Assembly: GCA_036392375.1 (NCBI GenBank)
Contig: DASVYC010000081.1
Span: forward strand, 1-64,000
Reading direction: 5' to 3'
Source of the DNA: JAFEBO01 sp036392375
GTDB taxonomy: Bacteria > Planctomycetota > Phycisphaerae > Phycisphaerales > UBA1924
Length of the DNA: 64,000 nt
This document shows positions 53,785 through 62,730 of this stretch, piece by piece; within the stretch, counting starts at the first letter, position 1; each line of letters begins with the position of its first letter. Made by a program: the position numbers and the translations under genes. The notes below the pieces were generated by a model that had not been told where the DNA came from, ran no database searches, and saw only the letters and a program-made list of their open reading frames with translations.

Positions 53785-54942
53785 TCAGTTGGAGACGAAG
53801 ATGTCGTCGAAGGCTTCGGTGAGGTTGCGGGCGGTTTCCTTGTCCGAGGCATCTTTCAGGAGCGTGCCGCCCGTGTCCTTGAACGACGAGCCGTAGAACA
53901 GTTTGTTGTCAGAACCGGAGAAGAGGCGGGCACCCTGCCCACGGGCGAGGAAGACGCCGTCGGTGCCGGGGGCGTGGAAGATGAGACGGCCGCGGGGCGT
54001 GCCGGGGAAGATGTTCTGCACGGCGGCGGTGCGGACGTCGGAGCCGTTGAGACCGACGGGGTTGCCGGTGCTGCCCAGGACGGCGGTGAGTGTGTCGAGT
54101 TCGCCGCCGGCGTTGTCGGCGTCCTCGGAGATCAGGCTGTGGGACGGTGAAGTTGGGGTGGCGTTGGTGAAGTCGCGCCCCTGCTTGCCCGCGGCCTTGC
54201 TGCGGAGGATGGAGGCGTTGGATCCCCAATAGAAACGCGAGCCGGCGGCGTTGCCGGTGTTGTACACCTTGTCCACGAAGCTCTGACGATTCAGGACGGG
54301 CGCACGCGAAGAGTCATCCACCTGCCAGAGCAGGATGGGCTGTCCGTTGGAATCCACGAGATCGGGGATGCCCAATTCGTCCTTGGTGCGCTTGGTGTAG
54401 CCGGTGCCAACCTGTTGGAACTCGGTGCCGGTTCCCATGGTGAAGTTGGCGAGGTACTTCTTGGCTGGGGCGAAGTACGAGCCTTTGCCGGCGCCCAAGA
54501 GATCGGGATTGAACCAGACCTGATCGTCGGGGTTAGAAACGGGCTTGGGGCCGACGTCCTTGATCCAGTTGTTCTCAAAGCCTTTGTTCTTGATGTCGTC
54601 GTGGGCGGCCTTGCCGACGCTCACGGCGTCTTTGCCGCCGAGGTCGAGCATGAGGTTCTCCATCGCCGTCATGCCGCGACGAGTTGTGACAACATTTTCG
54701 TCACTCGCGATCTCGCGTTGGCTGAAATAGCCCGGGGCGCGGCGGTTGTCGAGCTCGAACGAGGCTGCGGCACCCGACAACTGGGACAGCATGTTCTTGG
54801 TGGCCGTGTTGGCTGCGGCCTTGCGGACGTTGCCTAGGGCCGGGAGCAGGATGCCGATGAGCAGCGCGATGAGCGCGATGACGACGAGGAGCTCGATCAG
54901 GGTGAACGCGCCGCGACGGGGCGTCGGAGTGTGTTGCTGCAT
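53785..54942 (-). CDS. Pseudopilin with type IV prepilin leader
   Basis: A 385-aa protein. It has a textbook prepilin motif, RRGAFTLIELLVVIALIALL (about 9-28): cleavage after Ala/Gly, +5 Glu, then a long hydrophobic helix. The mature part has NVRKAAANTATKNMLSQLSG, DELGIPDLVDSNGQPILLWQ, SLISEDADNAGGELDTL and a late TDGVFLARGQGARLFSGSDN. The large globular domain is planctomycete-like. ATG 54942 was chosen because GAAGGG lies seven bases upstream; ATG 54948 is also possible but abuts that Shine-Dalgarno. Type II secretion or surface assembly is the likely context. It has its own terminator. No other secretion genes are adjacent. Confidence 0.9.
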   Translation of the reverse strand: MQQHTPTPRRGAFTLIELLVVIALIALLIGILLPALGNVRKAAANTATKNMLSQLSGAAASFELDNRRAPGYFSQREIASDENVVTTRRGMTAMENLMLDLGGKDAVSVGKAAHDDIKNKGFENNWIKDVGPKPVSNPDDQVWFNPDLLGAGKGSYFAPAKKYLANFTMGTGTEFQQVGTGYTKRTKDELGIPDLVDSNGQPILLWQVDDSSRAPVLNRQSFVDKVYNTGNAAGSRFYWGSNASILRSKAAGKQGRDFTNATPTSPSHSLISEDADNAGGELDTLTAVLGSTGNPVGLNGSDVRTAAVQNIFPGTPRGRLIFHAPGTDGVFLARGQGARLFSGSDNKLFYGSSFKDTGGTLLKDASDKETARNLTEAFDDIFVSN

Positions 54943-55227
54943 GCGCATGCCCTTCTGTGGCCCCGACGGGGGCTGGATTGGCGACCGGACCGGTCCTGAT
55001 CCGATAGCCGCGAGTCTCGATCGGTCGGCGTCCGCCGGTCCGAGGCCGCACCCGCCGCCCACGAGGGCACCAAGCCGCCTCACCCAACTCTATTCGAGCC
55101 GCGGGCTTTGGGGTTCCATTGGAGGGGAAGCATCCGGCATGGGGCATCCGGGATCGGCAATCGGGGGGCTGCCACACCCCCTCAACCCTGCTCGCTCCAG
55201 CCTCCGCCCTTTCGCCTTGGGACCTGC

Positions 55228-56436
55228 TCACAAGATTCGCCGCGCACGGGGGTAGCTGCCGAGGACGATCAATTCCTGGCAGTGCTCGCCCGCCTCGCGG
55301 ATGGCCGCGGCCACCTCGGGGTCGTCGCGGTGGCCCTTGGCGTCGATGAAGAACGAGTAGCTCCAGTTCGTCCGCCCGCTGGGGCGCTTGTCGATGTGCG
55401 AGAGGTTCACGCCGCGTTCGCGGAAGACGCCCAGCACATCCACCAGCGCGCCGGGCTTGTCCTCGGTGGTGAACATGATGCTGGTCTTGTCGTCGCCGCT
55501 GCGCACCGCGGTGTTCCGGGCGATCACGAAGAAGCGGGTGATGTTGCTGACGTTGTCCTCGATCTTGCTGAACAGCGACTTCAGTCCATAGATCTGGCCC
55601 GCCAACTCGCTGCCGATGGCCGCGGTGCCGGGGACGGCACCGATCTCCAGAGCCTTGCGGCATTCCTCGGCGGCGATCTGCGCTGCGCGCGACGAGCTCG
55701 CCGCGGGGATCAACTCGGCCTTGGGGTACTGCGTCGCCAACCAGTGGCGGCACTGGCTGAAGACCTCGGGCTTGCTGTGGATGCGCCGCACGTCCTTGGG
55801 CTCGCAGTTGGCCAGCAGCGCATGGTGTACCTCGAGCTGCACTTCCGCATAAATATGCGTCGCGGTGTGGTATTTCTTGAGCGCATCGAGAGTCTCGACG
55901 ATGCCGCCGCCCGTGGAGTTCTCGATAGGAACCAGGCCGTAGTTCACGTGCCCGCGGGCGACTTCCGTGAACACACCTGCGATCTCGTGCAGGTCTTCAA
56001 AGGCGACCGACGAGCCGAAGTGGCGCACCGCCGCCACGTGCGAGTGCGAGCCCAGCGGGCCCAGGAAACCGATCCGCAGCGGTTGCTGCAACTGGAAGCT
56101 GCCCGACATCAATTCGCGGTACACACCCTCGAGCGTGCGATCCTGCAGCGGACCGGTGTTGGCGTGGATGACCTTGTCGAGGACTTCCGCCTCGCGGTGG
56201 GGGGCGTAGATCGGCAGGCCCGCCGCACGCTTGAACTTGCCGACGTTCACCACCAGCGCGGCACGCTCGTTGAGGAGGCTGACCAGCTTCTTGTCGATCG
56301 CGTCGATCTTCACGCGCACCTTAGACAGAGCCTTCACCGCCGCGGGACTGAGCTTCTTCGCCTTGGTCTCGTTGGTCGGGGTGCCTTTGGTGGAGGCCTT
56401 GGACTTCTTCGTGGTTGGCTTGCTGCGCTTGGCCAT
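55228..56436 (-). CDS. pheA: Bifunctional chorismate mutase/prephenate dehydratase
   Basis: A 402-aa enzyme of phenylalanine synthesis. The N-terminal ~33 residues are Lys/Thr/Ser-rich. Chorismate mutase domain (about 36-115): RVKIDAIDKKLVSLLNERAA and YAPHREAEVLDKV. Prephenate dehydratase domain (about 119-300): IGFLGPLGSHSHVAAVRHFG, YGLVPIENSTGGGIVETLDA, VPGTAAIGSELAGQIYGL and NVSNITRFFVIA, the catalytic TRF motif. C-terminal ACT domain (about 313-395): TTEDKPGALVDVLGVFRERG, LSHIDKRPSGRTNWSYSFFI. ACT domains usually confer phenylalanine feedback inhibition. ATG 56436 is weakly preceded by AAAGGG. The inverted repeat 56468-56577 lies just upstream. Confidence 0.96.
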   Translation of the reverse strand: MAKRSKPTTKKSKASTKGTPTNETKAKKLSPAAVKALSKVRVKIDAIDKKLVSLLNERAALVVNVGKFKRAAGLPIYAPHREAEVLDKVIHANTGPLQDRTLEGVYRELMSGSFQLQQPLRIGFLGPLGSHSHVAAVRHFGSSVAFEDLHEIAGVFTEVARGHVNYGLVPIENSTGGGIVETLDALKKYHTATHIYAEVQLEVHHALLANCEPKDVRRIHSKPEVFSQCRHWLATQYPKAELIPAASSSRAAQIAAEECRKALEIGAVPGTAAIGSELAGQIYGLKSLFSKIEDNVSNITRFFVIARNTAVRSGDDKTSIMFTTEDKPGALVDVLGVFRERGVNLSHIDKRPSGRTNWSYSFFIDAKGHRDDPEVAAAIREAGEHCQELIVLGSYPRARRIL

Positions 56437-56467
56437 GGGAACGGTCGCCCTTTCGATCCGAAAGGCA

Positions 56468-56577
56468 GTTCACCACAGAGATCACGGAGAACACAGAGAC
56501 GAAGAGAAGAATCAAACAATCCGCAACGCTCAGCACTCGTGTCTCTCTCTGTGTTCTCGGTGATCTCCGTGGTGAAC
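56468..56577. repeat. Inverted-repeat element, relative of 3595-3763
   Basis: Arms of 32 bases at 56468-56499 and 56546-56577 are reverse complements with two mismatches; they begin GTTCACCACAGAGATCACGG. The CACCACAGAG...ACACAGAGA layout is shared with the element at 3.6 kb. It is placed 31 bases upstream of pheA, so it may form part of its leader. The rest of the gap 56437-56806 shows no gene. Confidence 0.85.
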
Positions 56578-56806
56578 CGACATTTCTGTTGGGGTTCGGT
56601 TTGCACCGCGGGATGCTACAAACGTCCTAAAACCAACGTCCGCAACAACCGCCCGAACCGGCAATTATCGGCTGAAGGCAGGGTCCACATCGGCCGATGG
56701 CGCAACTGTCGACGCATTGTGTCGCGTCGGGCCGGGAATCACGCCGCGAAACCGCGGTTGAGGCGTTCCCAGAAAGGACTGGAAGCGAACGCTTCAGCCG
56801 TCACCC

Positions 56807-57844
56807 ATGTCCTCCGCCGCTCCCATCTTCGAACCCATTCTCGTGCTCGCGACCGAGCCGGCCAGCGTCCTGCGCGTCGGGGGCGAGGCGATCGGGCACG
56901 TATCGGGCTGGACCCAGGCGGCGGCGGACCAGTTCGCGCAGTCTCTTCACAGCGCGATCCCGCCCCATGTGGTGGGACCGACGCTGGTGGGGGCCGGTCT
57001 CTTTCTCAGTTTGCTCTTGTGGTTCCGCGGCGCGGCGTTGGCGCGGCCTTCGCTGACCTTGCTTGGCATCTGCATCGGTGGGCTGCTGGGTGCCGCGATC
57101 TCTCTGCCCATCGCAGCCACGGTGGTCGGACTGCCGGCGCCGCTGGTCGGCGCCACGCTCGGGAGCGTCGTGGGTGGCTTCATCGGGTGGGCGTCGTTCC
57201 GCCTGGTGGTCGGCGGCGTTGCGGGTGTGGTCGCGGGCGCGCTGGCGTTCACGATCGCGCTGGCGCAATCGTCGATCGCCTCCGAGACCGGGCGCGAGGC
57301 TCCGATTGAAACGCGGTACGCGCTTTCCAGTGATGAGGCCGCGATCGCGCGGGACGCCGAGGAACTGTGGAAACGGACGCTCCGCGGCGAGGTGGTCGCA
57401 TCGACCGCCGCACGCGCCGAGGATGAAGCGACCACGGGCACTGGAGGTTCCGGCACCCAGATTTCGGGCGTCGATCCGCTCGCGGTCGTCCGCACGGCGA
57501 TCGTCGCTCGTTTCGAGGCCTTGAACGACGGACAGAAGCTGTTCGTGTCGGCGGCCGCGGCGATCGCCGCCGCGGTCTCGACGCTGATGGGGTTAATCGC
57601 TCCGCGTTTCACCACGTCGCTCGCGTCGGCGGCGATCGGGACCACGGGGCTGCTCGTGTTCGGCTTGGCCGCGGGTCACATGACGCACTGGAACGGGCTG
57701 GACCGGTTGGCGTCGAACCCGTCGGACCTCGCGATCGCGTGGGGCGTCTTGGCGGTGATCAGCGTGTTCGCGCAGCGGCCGCGGAAGCAGAACGCGGTGG
57801 CGGCGGCGGCACCAGCGCCGGCGCAGCCGGTCCCGGCGTGCTGA
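56807..57844 (+). CDS. Hypothetical polytopic membrane protein
   Basis: A 345-aa protein. Hydrophobic segments occur around 60-72 (GAGLFLSLLLWF), 82-107, 109-130, 132-154 (VAGVVAGALAFTIALAQ), 237-260 (FVSAAAAIAAAVSTLMGLIA) and 266-290, giving about six to seven membrane helices. They are separated by a charged soluble stretch (about 160-225: RDAEELWKRTLRGEVVAS). The C-terminus is Ala/Pro-rich. No transporter motif was recognised. It is 106 bases upstream of an Mrp ATPase in the same direction; a functional link is only a guess. Confidence 0.78.
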   Translation: MSSAAPIFEPILVLATEPASVLRVGGEAIGHVSGWTQAAADQFAQSLHSAIPPHVVGPTLVGAGLFLSLLLWFRGAALARPSLTLLGICIGGLLGAAISLPIAATVVGLPAPLVGATLGSVVGGFIGWASFRLVVGGVAGVVAGALAFTIALAQSSIASETGREAPIETRYALSSDEAAIARDAEELWKRTLRGEVVASTAARAEDEATTGTGGSGTQISGVDPLAVVRTAIVARFEALNDGQKLFVSAAAAIAAAVSTLMGLIAPRFTTSLASAAIGTTGLLVFGLAAGHMTHWNGLDRLASNPSDLAIAWGVLAVISVFAQRPRKQNAVAAAAPAPAQPVPAC

Positions 57845-57949
57845 GGCGGTGGTGCGAACGCCGGATCATCATGCGATTTCGTGCTTCCCGGCGACACATG
57901 ATCGGGCGCGGATTGCCGCGTGGATCGACGCCGGGCTCTAGCATCCTGC

Positions 57950-59194
57950 ATGTCCCTGAGCAAAGACTTCGTTTCCAGCTGTCTCACCGGCGTCGCCGAT
58001 CCCGTCCGCGGCAAGGACCTGGTTTCGTCCGGGGCGCTGCAGTGGGTCAGCGCCTGCGACACCTACGCGTCGATCCGCCTCCAAATGCCGGGCGGCACCG
58101 GACGCGGAGTGCTCGATCAGGTCGCCCAGCTCGCGCACGCGAAGCTGTCGCAGGTCGCGGAGCGCAACGGCACGCGGGTGGACTCGTTCATCGTCGAGTT
58201 CGTGGACGAGGCGGGCACGGTCGTGCACAAGAATCGCTTCGGCGGGATGGCGTCCGGCGCTGGTGGTGCAAGCGAGCCCCGAGTGTCCGCGAGCGGGCCT
58301 GCCGCTGCTTCGGCGCCGGGCTCGGCTGGTCACACACCGATCCCGGGCCTGCAGCCCACCAATCGCCCGACAGGCGCGGGGTTGCCGGGGGTGAAGAACA
58401 TCATCGCGGTCGGCGCGGGCAAGGGCGGCGTGGGCAAGAGCTCGATCGCGTTAAACCTTGCGGTGGGGCTGGCACGCAAGGGGCACGCGGTGGGGCTGCT
58501 CGACGGCGACATCTACGGCCCATCGATGCCGACGATGCTGGGACTGGCGCCGCTGGAGCAAGCGGTGCTGAACGGGAGGTTGCAGCCGTTCTACATCCAC
58601 GGCATCAAGGCGATCACGATCGGGAAGCTGGTGGACGCGGACCGGCCCCTGATCTGGCGCGGGCCGATGGCGCACGGGGCGTTCAAGCAGCTCACCGAGC
58701 AGACGCAGTGGGGCGAATTGGACTATTTGATCATCGACCTGCCGCCGGGGACGGGGGATATTGCGTTGACGATGGCGCAGTCGCTGGCGTTGACGGGCGC
58801 GGTGGTGGTGTGCACGCCGCAGAAGGTGGCGCTGGACGACGCGATCCGTGCCGCCCGCATGTTCCAGCAGCTCAACATCGAGGTGTTGGGCGTGGTGGAG
58901 AACATGAGCTCGTTCGTTGGCGATGACGGGAAGGTCTACGACATCTTCGGCAAGGGCGGGGCGGAGGTGATGGCCCAGCGGCTGGGCGTGCCGTTCCTGG
59001 GGAGCGTGCCGATCACGATGAGCCTTCGGGCCAACAGCGACGGCGGCGACCCGACGGCGAACTTCACGGGCACCGATGCGGCGGGCATGCGGCTGCGGTC
59101 GTCGCTGGACACGCTGGTGCAGAATCTCGAGTCGCAGGTCGCGCTGGGCGCGATGCGGAGCGGCCGGGAGAAGCCGGTGCTCACCATCTCCTGA
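57950..59194 (+). CDS. Mrp/NBP35-family P-loop ATPase
   Basis: A 414-aa iron-sulfur cluster carrier-type ATPase (Mrp/ApbC). It has a divergent N-terminal MIP18-like segment (about 1-95) and a Gly/Ala/Pro linker (about 100-145). The deviant Walker A GAGKGGVGKSS (about 155-165), GLLDGDIYGPSMPTMLGL, LIIDLPPGTGDIALTMAQSL and VVCTPQKVALDDAIRAARMF are all typical. After VVENMSSFV the family often has a C-x-x-C that bridges a cluster; here it is GDDGKVYDIFG, so that motif is absent, as in some other members. ATG 57950 gives a normal N-terminus. Confidence 0.93.
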   Translation: MSLSKDFVSSCLTGVADPVRGKDLVSSGALQWVSACDTYASIRLQMPGGTGRGVLDQVAQLAHAKLSQVAERNGTRVDSFIVEFVDEAGTVVHKNRFGGMASGAGGASEPRVSASGPAAASAPGSAGHTPIPGLQPTNRPTGAGLPGVKNIIAVGAGKGGVGKSSIALNLAVGLARKGHAVGLLDGDIYGPSMPTMLGLAPLEQAVLNGRLQPFYIHGIKAITIGKLVDADRPLIWRGPMAHGAFKQLTEQTQWGELDYLIIDLPPGTGDIALTMAQSLALTGAVVVCTPQKVALDDAIRAARMFQQLNIEVLGVVENMSSFVGDDGKVYDIFGKGGAEVMAQRLGVPFLGSVPITMSLRANSDGGDPTANFTGTDAAGMRLRSSLDTLVQNLESQVALGAMRSGREKPVLTIS

Positions 59195-59261
59195 TCGTCA
59201 CGAGTCTCGGGGTTTTTCCCAGCGGACGCAAGAACGTACGGCGGTTCTTACATTCGTCCTG

Positions 59262-60110
59262 ATGCCCGCCCCCGCCGAACATTCAACGCTGTCCCAGCTC
59301 GCCGACGACCGCATCATCGAGATCTGTCTCAGGGGTGAACGCCTCTACGGCGACGACTTCACCCCCGAGCAGATCGCCCGCTGGTACGTCGACGAGGAAG
59401 AGGGCTACGCCAACCTCGGGGCCAAGGACGAGAGGTCGTACCGCTACCACTACCACGCGATGAACCGCTTGCACGGCTATCGCCACCTGCCGGCCGGGCG
59501 GCGGTTCGCGCGGGCATTGGGCGTGGGCAGCGCGTACGGCGACGAGTTCGAGCCGATCGCGAAGCGCGTGGATCGGTTCACCATCCTCGAGCCGTCGAAG
59601 CAGATGCGGCGTGAGTCGGTCTATGGCAAGCCGGCGGAATGGGTGGCGCCGCGTCCGTCGGGAGACATGCCCTTTGCGAGCGACACGTTCGATCTCATCA
59701 CCTGCTTCGCGGTGCTGCACCATGTGCCCAACGTGACGCACGTGGTGGGAGAGATCGGGCGGGTGCTCGCCCCGGGCGGGTTTGCGTTGATCCACGAGCC
59801 GGTGACGTCGATGGGCGATTGGCGGCGGCCCCGCGGCGGGCTGACCAAGCACGAACGTGGTATCCCGCCCAAGGTGCTGCGGGCGGCGATCGACGGCGCG
59901 GGGCTGAGGGTCGTGAAGCGGACGCTGCACACGTTCCGGCCATGGACCGTGCTGGCGGCGAAGATGGGCTACGAGGTGTACAACGTCGACTGGGTGACGC
60001 GGGTGGACCAGATGCTGTCGCTGCTGTTCGCCTGGAACACGCGGTACCACCCGACGAACATCCTGCACCGCTTCCGTCCGGTGTGCGAGTACTACGTGCT
60101 GACCAAGTAG
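59262..60110 (+). CDS. SAM-dependent methyltransferase, Methyltransf_11 type
   Basis: A 282-aa protein. The N-terminal helices (LADDRIIEICLRGERLYG) are followed by a class I methyltransferase core: RFARALGVGSAYGDEFEPIA (motif I region), FTILEPSKQMRRES, MPFASDTFDLITCFAVLHHV and IGRVLAPGGFALIHEPVTSM. The glycine-rich motif I reads GVGSAYGDE, a looser version of D-x-G-x-G. The C-terminal region with LTKHERGIPPKVLRAAIDG probably recognises the acceptor, which I cannot name. ATG 59262 was selected. It precedes trpE by 38 bases in the same direction, so co-transcription is likely. Confidence 0.84.
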   Translation: MPAPAEHSTLSQLADDRIIEICLRGERLYGDDFTPEQIARWYVDEEEGYANLGAKDERSYRYHYHAMNRLHGYRHLPAGRRFARALGVGSAYGDEFEPIAKRVDRFTILEPSKQMRRESVYGKPAEWVAPRPSGDMPFASDTFDLITCFAVLHHVPNVTHVVGEIGRVLAPGGFALIHEPVTSMGDWRRPRGGLTKHERGIPPKVLRAAIDGAGLRVVKRTLHTFRPWTVLAAKMGYEVYNVDWVTRVDQMLSLLFAWNTRYHPTNILHRFRPVCEYYVLTK

Positions 60111-60148
60111 CTCGGGGTCTGAGACGGGCGGCGCGTACCATCTGCCCC

Positions 60149-61702
60149 ATGTCCGGCGAGTACCTGAATCTGTCTCGCGACGCGTTTGTGTCGCATGTGC
60201 GTGGTGTGCGGGCCTCGGGGTCGGCGAAGACCCTGGCCGTCCCGCTGCGGGTGCGCCTGCTTGCCGATCAACTCACGCCCGTGCTGGCGTACCGCCGCCT
60301 CGTCGCGCCCGATGAGCGGCACGCGCCGTCGTTCCTGCTCGAATCGGTCGAGGGAGGCGAGCGGCAGGGGCGGTACTCGATCTTGGGCAGCAGGCCGGTG
60401 CGCGAGATCGTGGCGACCGGAGGCTTCGGCGGAGACGATCCCCTGGCCCGTATGAGGCGGGCGACGGCGGATATCGAGCTGTCTCCTGCGCCGGCGACCG
60501 CCCGCGACGCGTTGCCCGCGTGCTTCCTGGGCGGCTGGGTCGGCTACGCGGCGTACGACGCGGTGCGCTACGCCGAGCCCGAAAAGCTGAATCACCCGCC
60601 TCGCGATGATCGCAACCTGCCCGACGTCGCCTTCGCGCTCTACGACGGCGTGGTGGTCTTCGATCACGTGGACAAGATGGTGCACGTGGTGCAGCTCGCG
60701 CTGGTCGCGTCCGACGCGGACATCGAGGGTGTGTACAACCAGGCTGTGAGCAAGCTCGAAAAGCGGGTGGTCGAGATCCAGACCCACAGCAAGCCGCTGC
60801 CGGCAGGGCGTGTGCCATCGGACGCGCCGCCCGCGACGCTGGCGAGCAACATGACGCGTGAGCAGCACGCGGCGATGCTCGACAAGGCGCTCGAGTACAT
60901 CCGCGCCGGCGACATCTTCCAGGTGGTCCTCGGCCAACGCTTCGAGCGACGCAGCAAGGTCGACCCGTTCGATGTCTACCGGGCCCTGCGGGCGGTGAAC
61001 CCGAGCCCGTACATGGTGTACATGCAGACCGGCGGCTGCATCCTGGTGGCGAGCAGCCCGGAGATTCTGTGCCGGGTGCGGAAGCAGAACACGTCGCTGG
61101 TCGTGACCAACCGTCCTCTGGCAGGAACACGCAAGCGTGGCTCGACGCCCGAGGAAGATCGCGCCCTCGAGAAGGACCTGCTCGCTGATCAGAAGGAGCG
61201 TGCTGAGCACATCATGCTCGTCGATCTGGGACGCAACGACGTGGGCCAGGTCGCCAAGCCCGGCACGGTGCAATTGCCCGCCGTGATGGAGGTCGAGCGC
61301 TACAGCCACGTGATGCACATCAGCAGCACGGTGACGGGCGAGTTGCGTGCGGGGCTGGATTGCTGGGATGCGCTGCGGGCCGCGCTGCCGGTGGGAACGA
61401 TCTCGGGCGCGCCGAAGATTCGCGCCATGCAGATCATCGACGAGCTCGAGCCGATCCGCCGCGGGCCGTACGGCGGGGGCATGGGCTATGTCGGGCTGGA
61501 CGGGCAGATGGATATCGCGCTGGCGCTGCGGACGATCGTGGTGCCGTGCGATCAGCACGACGGCAGCGGATGGATGTACCACCTGCAAGCCAGCGGCGGG
61601 ATCGTGGCCGATTCGCAGGCCGAGCCGGAGTTCCAGGAGACGGTGAACAAGGCGGCCGCGCTGGCCCGAGCGATCGCGCTGGCGGAAGCGGCGTTTGGTT
61701 GA
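60149..61702 (+). CDS. trpE: Anthranilate synthase component I
   Basis: Makes anthranilate from chorismate with the TrpG glutaminase, the first step of tryptophan synthesis. The protein is 517 aa. The N-terminal regulatory motif FLLESVEGGERQGRYSILG (L-L-E-S, about 66-84) is the tryptophan-binding signature that separates TrpE from PabB. The catalytic part has MTREQHAAMLDKALEYIRAG, PSPYMVYMQTGGCILVASSP, RPLAGTRKRGSTPEEDRALE, MLVDLGRNDVGQVA, VGTISGAPKIRAMQIIDELE and RRGPYGGGMGYVGLDGQMDI. TrpG is not in the window. ATG 60149 gives the normal N-terminus. An inverted-repeat element follows its stop. Confidence 0.96.
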   Translation: MSGEYLNLSRDAFVSHVRGVRASGSAKTLAVPLRVRLLADQLTPVLAYRRLVAPDERHAPSFLLESVEGGERQGRYSILGSRPVREIVATGGFGGDDPLARMRRATADIELSPAPATARDALPACFLGGWVGYAAYDAVRYAEPEKLNHPPRDDRNLPDVAFALYDGVVVFDHVDKMVHVVQLALVASDADIEGVYNQAVSKLEKRVVEIQTHSKPLPAGRVPSDAPPATLASNMTREQHAAMLDKALEYIRAGDIFQVVLGQRFERRSKVDPFDVYRALRAVNPSPYMVYMQTGGCILVASSPEILCRVRKQNTSLVVTNRPLAGTRKRGSTPEEDRALEKDLLADQKERAEHIMLVDLGRNDVGQVAKPGTVQLPAVMEVERYSHVMHISSTVTGELRAGLDCWDALRAALPVGTISGAPKIRAMQIIDELEPIRRGPYGGGMGYVGLDGQMDIALALRTIVVPCDQHDGSGWMYHLQASGGIVADSQAEPEFQETVNKAAALARAIALAEAAFG

Positions 61703-61720
61703 GGGATGAAACGGGCAGAA

Positions 61721-61885
61721 GGACTCTTCAACTCAAAGGGCTCAAAGGACTCGAAGCGAAGTCAAGTGAGAGCTTGGCTGAGTGAGAACGAACTCGCGTG
61801 GCTTCTTGCTTGCGAAATATCCGCTGTTCGACGCGCCTTTCCCCCGTTCGTCTTCGAGGCCTTTGAGTTGAACCATCTTCTTGGT
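61721..61885. repeat. Inverted-repeat element (TTCAACTCAAAGG type)
   Basis: Left arm 61727-61756 (TTCAACTCAAAGG, then CTCAAAGGACTCGAAG). Right arm 61852-61872 (CTTCGAGGCCTTTGAGTTGAA), which pairs with the left arm apart from a nine-base extra unit GCTCAAAGG. The centre is lower in GC than the flanks. It lies between trpE and mutM. A 61-codon open frame across it (61706-61891) reads FNSKGSKDSKRS and is a repeat translation, not a gene. Confidence 0.8.
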
Positions 61886-61899
61886 TTCTGAGCACCGAC

Positions 61900-62730
61900 A
61901 TGCCCGAATTGCCCGAAGTCGAGAGCGTGCGTCGGTCGCTCGAGCCGCTGGTGCTCGGGCGGGTGATCAAGCGGGCCGAGATCCGTCGACGCGATTTCGT
62001 GGTCACCGGCGGCGCCAGGCCGCGGGGCGCGACGCCGTCCGAGTTTCTGGAAGGGGCGCGGGTCGTCACGCTCGAGCGGCTGGGCAAGCAGGTCGCGATC
62101 GTCGGTGATGACGGGCGGAGCGTGTGCGTGCAGCTCGGGATGTCGGGGTACGTGGACGTCGCGAGCGAGAGCGAGCCCAAGCACACCCACGCGGTGTGGA
62201 CGCTCGATAACGGGCTGCGTGTGCTGTTCGTGGACCCGCGGCGGTTCGGGGGATTGACGTGCTACCCGACGTTCGAGGCGCTCCGCGCGCAGCATTGGGG
62301 CGGTCTCGGCCCGGATGGGCTGGAGCTGGGAGCCGGACGCCTGATCGAGGCCTGCCGCGGAACGAAGCGGGCGATCAAGGCGGTGCTGCTCGATCAGTCG
62401 GTGGTGGCGGGCGTGGGGAACATCTATGCCGACGAATCGTTGTTCGCGTCGGGGATCGATCCGCGGACGATTGCGCGGCGGGTGACGCCGGCGCGGCTGG
62501 GGCGGTTGGCGAACGCCGTGCGGGCGGTGCTCCACAAGGCCGTGGAACTCAAGGGGAGCACGCTGCGGGACTACCGGGACGCGGCAGGTCAACCGGGGGG
62601 AGCCCAGGCTGCACACGCGGTCTACGGGCGTGCGGGCAAGGCGTGCGTGCGGTGCGGGACGGTGCTGCGCTCGGGTCAGGTCGCCCAGCGGACCACGGTG
62701 TGGTGCCCGAGTTGCCAGACGCGTGGATGA
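61900..62730 (+). CDS. mutM: Formamidopyrimidine-DNA glycosylase
   Basis: Excises 8-oxoguanine and ring-opened purines and nicks the abasic site. The protein is 276 aa, the usual length. The catalytic N-terminus is MPELPEVESVRRSLEP (Pro2, Glu3), followed by GKQVAIVGDD, HTHAVWTLDNGLRVLFVDPR, RFGG, the helix-two-turn-helix GVGNIYADESLFASGIDPRT and the C-terminal zinc finger KACVRCGTVLRSGQVAQRTT with WCPSCQ (two Cys pairs). All residues needed for activity are in place. ATG 61900 starts directly after the TTCAACTCAAAGG-type repeat, so the repeat may sit in the mutM leader. No Shine-Dalgarno was evident. Confidence 0.96.
   Translation: MPELPEVESVRRSLEPLVLGRVIKRAEIRRRDFVVTGGARPRGATPSEFLEGARVVTLERLGKQVAIVGDDGRSVCVQLGMSGYVDVASESEPKHTHAVWTLDNGLRVLFVDPRRFGGLTCYPTFEALRAQHWGGLGPDGLELGAGRLIEACRGTKRAIKAVLLDQSVVAGVGNIYADESLFASGIDPRTIARRVTPARLGRLANAVRAVLHKAVELKGSTLRDYRDAAGQPGGAQAAHAVYGRAGKACVRCGTVLRSGQVAQRTTVWCPSCQTRG

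Noticed and set aside
61706..61891. 61-codon open frame after trpE
   Set aside because: It consists almost entirely of the inverted-repeat element (FNSKGSK...), so it is a repeat translation.
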